From Paludibacteraceae bacterium (GTDB lineage: Bacteria; Bacteroidota; Bacteroidia; Bacteroidales; Paludibacteraceae), in contig JAGBCD010000038.1 of assembly GCA_017938155.1 (NCBI GenBank), forward strand, positions 1 through 64,000: a stretch of DNA of 64,000 bases, given 5' to 3'. The notes beneath the pieces were generated by a model. It was not told the DNA's origin and ran no database searches. It saw nothing but the letters and a program-made list of their open reading frames with translations. Shown in pieces: positions 63,852 to 64,000 of the stretch. The position numbers and the translations under genes were made by a program. Position 1 is the stretch's first letter. Every line of letters begins with the position of its first letter.

Positions 63852-64000
63852 ATGTTCAAGAATCAACATAGAGGACTATATCCATTGGCCTTAGCCAATA
63901 CGGGCGAACGCTTCGGATACTACATCATGCTTGCCACTTTGGTCCTATACATGCAAGCAAAATTCGGTTTTGACGAAAACATTGCCGGATTGTATTACTC
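63852..64000 (+). CDS. second POT/PTR-family peptide transporter (partial, runs off the window)
   Basis: First 49 codons only. Begins MFKNQHRGLYPLALANTGE, matching the first transporter closely (M-F-K-N, then G-E-R-F-G-Y-Y-I-M at about 18-26). The 3' part lies beyond base 64000. Probably a tandem duplication with the coiled-coil gene between. Confidence 0.9.
   Translation, partial: MFKNQHRGLYPLALANTGERFGYYIMLATLVLYMQAKFGFDENIAGLYY

Overview
The window is a Bacteroidota chromosome segment, most likely order Bacteroidales. Three things point there. Almost every clear promoter has the Bacteroidota form TTTG-N19..21-TAnnTTTG, and start codons lack Shine-Dalgarno sequences. The ribosomal gene order (rpsL-rpsG-fusA-rpsJ with no tuf, and secY-map-infA-rpmJ with no adk) and the zinc-free forms of S4, S14 and L36 are the Bacteroidota type. 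Accessory genes (DUF4465, NamZ/DUF1343, LytTR regulators, WbqC, a PTR-type peptide transporter pair) are also typical of the order. No species can be named from sequence alone.

Layout. 1-3190 (+): aldehyde dehydrogenase, HflX and a DUF454 membrane protein, nearly touching. 3194-6850 (-): a three-gene envelope-glycan cluster (FAD oxidoreductase, GT39-like membrane glycosyltransferase, GtrA). 6999-25596 (-): one 18.5-kb run of translation genes, str-S10-spc-alpha fused in order from rpsL to rplQ, with one strong promoter before rpsL and a terminator after rplQ. 25777-30363: single genes with their own promoters (nitroreductase-like lipoprotein, PH-domain membrane protein, GNAT acetyltransferase, SanA-like protein) and a cobalamin riboswitch about 690 nt ahead of a DUF4465 secreted protein.

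30547-40313 (-) is the accessory or defence island. It holds RhuM, Fic, an OLD-type ATPase/TOPRIM nuclease, a complete DpnII-type GATC restriction-modification set (two methylases, a DpnII-like nuclease and a 174-aa unknown gene, all coupled), a small zinc-ribbon protein and a DUF4143 ATPase. All are on one strand, with remnants and repeats around them. 40435-42365 (-) has mtgA and a WG-repeat-like protein of visibly higher GC content. It is followed by short tandem repeats.

42777-53565 is mixed: a LytTR-only regulator overlapping a membrane-anchored DUF2233-like protein, an AspT/YidE-type transporter, a secreted pair ending in a trypsin-like protease with a C-terminal beta-rich domain, an SGNH hydrolase, a membrane LytTR regulator, NamZ and dtd, tRNA-Asp(GUC), and a ZIP metal transporter. 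53720-60988 (+) is pnp, then a tight five-gene run (NlpC/P60 lipoprotein, DUF456, lepB, WbqC, ilvE) closed by a very strong hairpin. 61381-64000 (+) has two PTR-family peptide transporters with a coiled-coil acidic protein between them; the second transporter runs off the window.

Most unusual items: the cobalamin leader with competing helices and a Cys-rich small ORF; the one-strand OLD-Fic-RhuM module beside a DpnII locus, with RhuM-like fragments duplicated on both sides of rhuM; three TTTACTCAA boxes spaced exactly 22 bp in the DUF4143 leader; and an attenuator-like three-part complementarity ahead of the peptide transporter.
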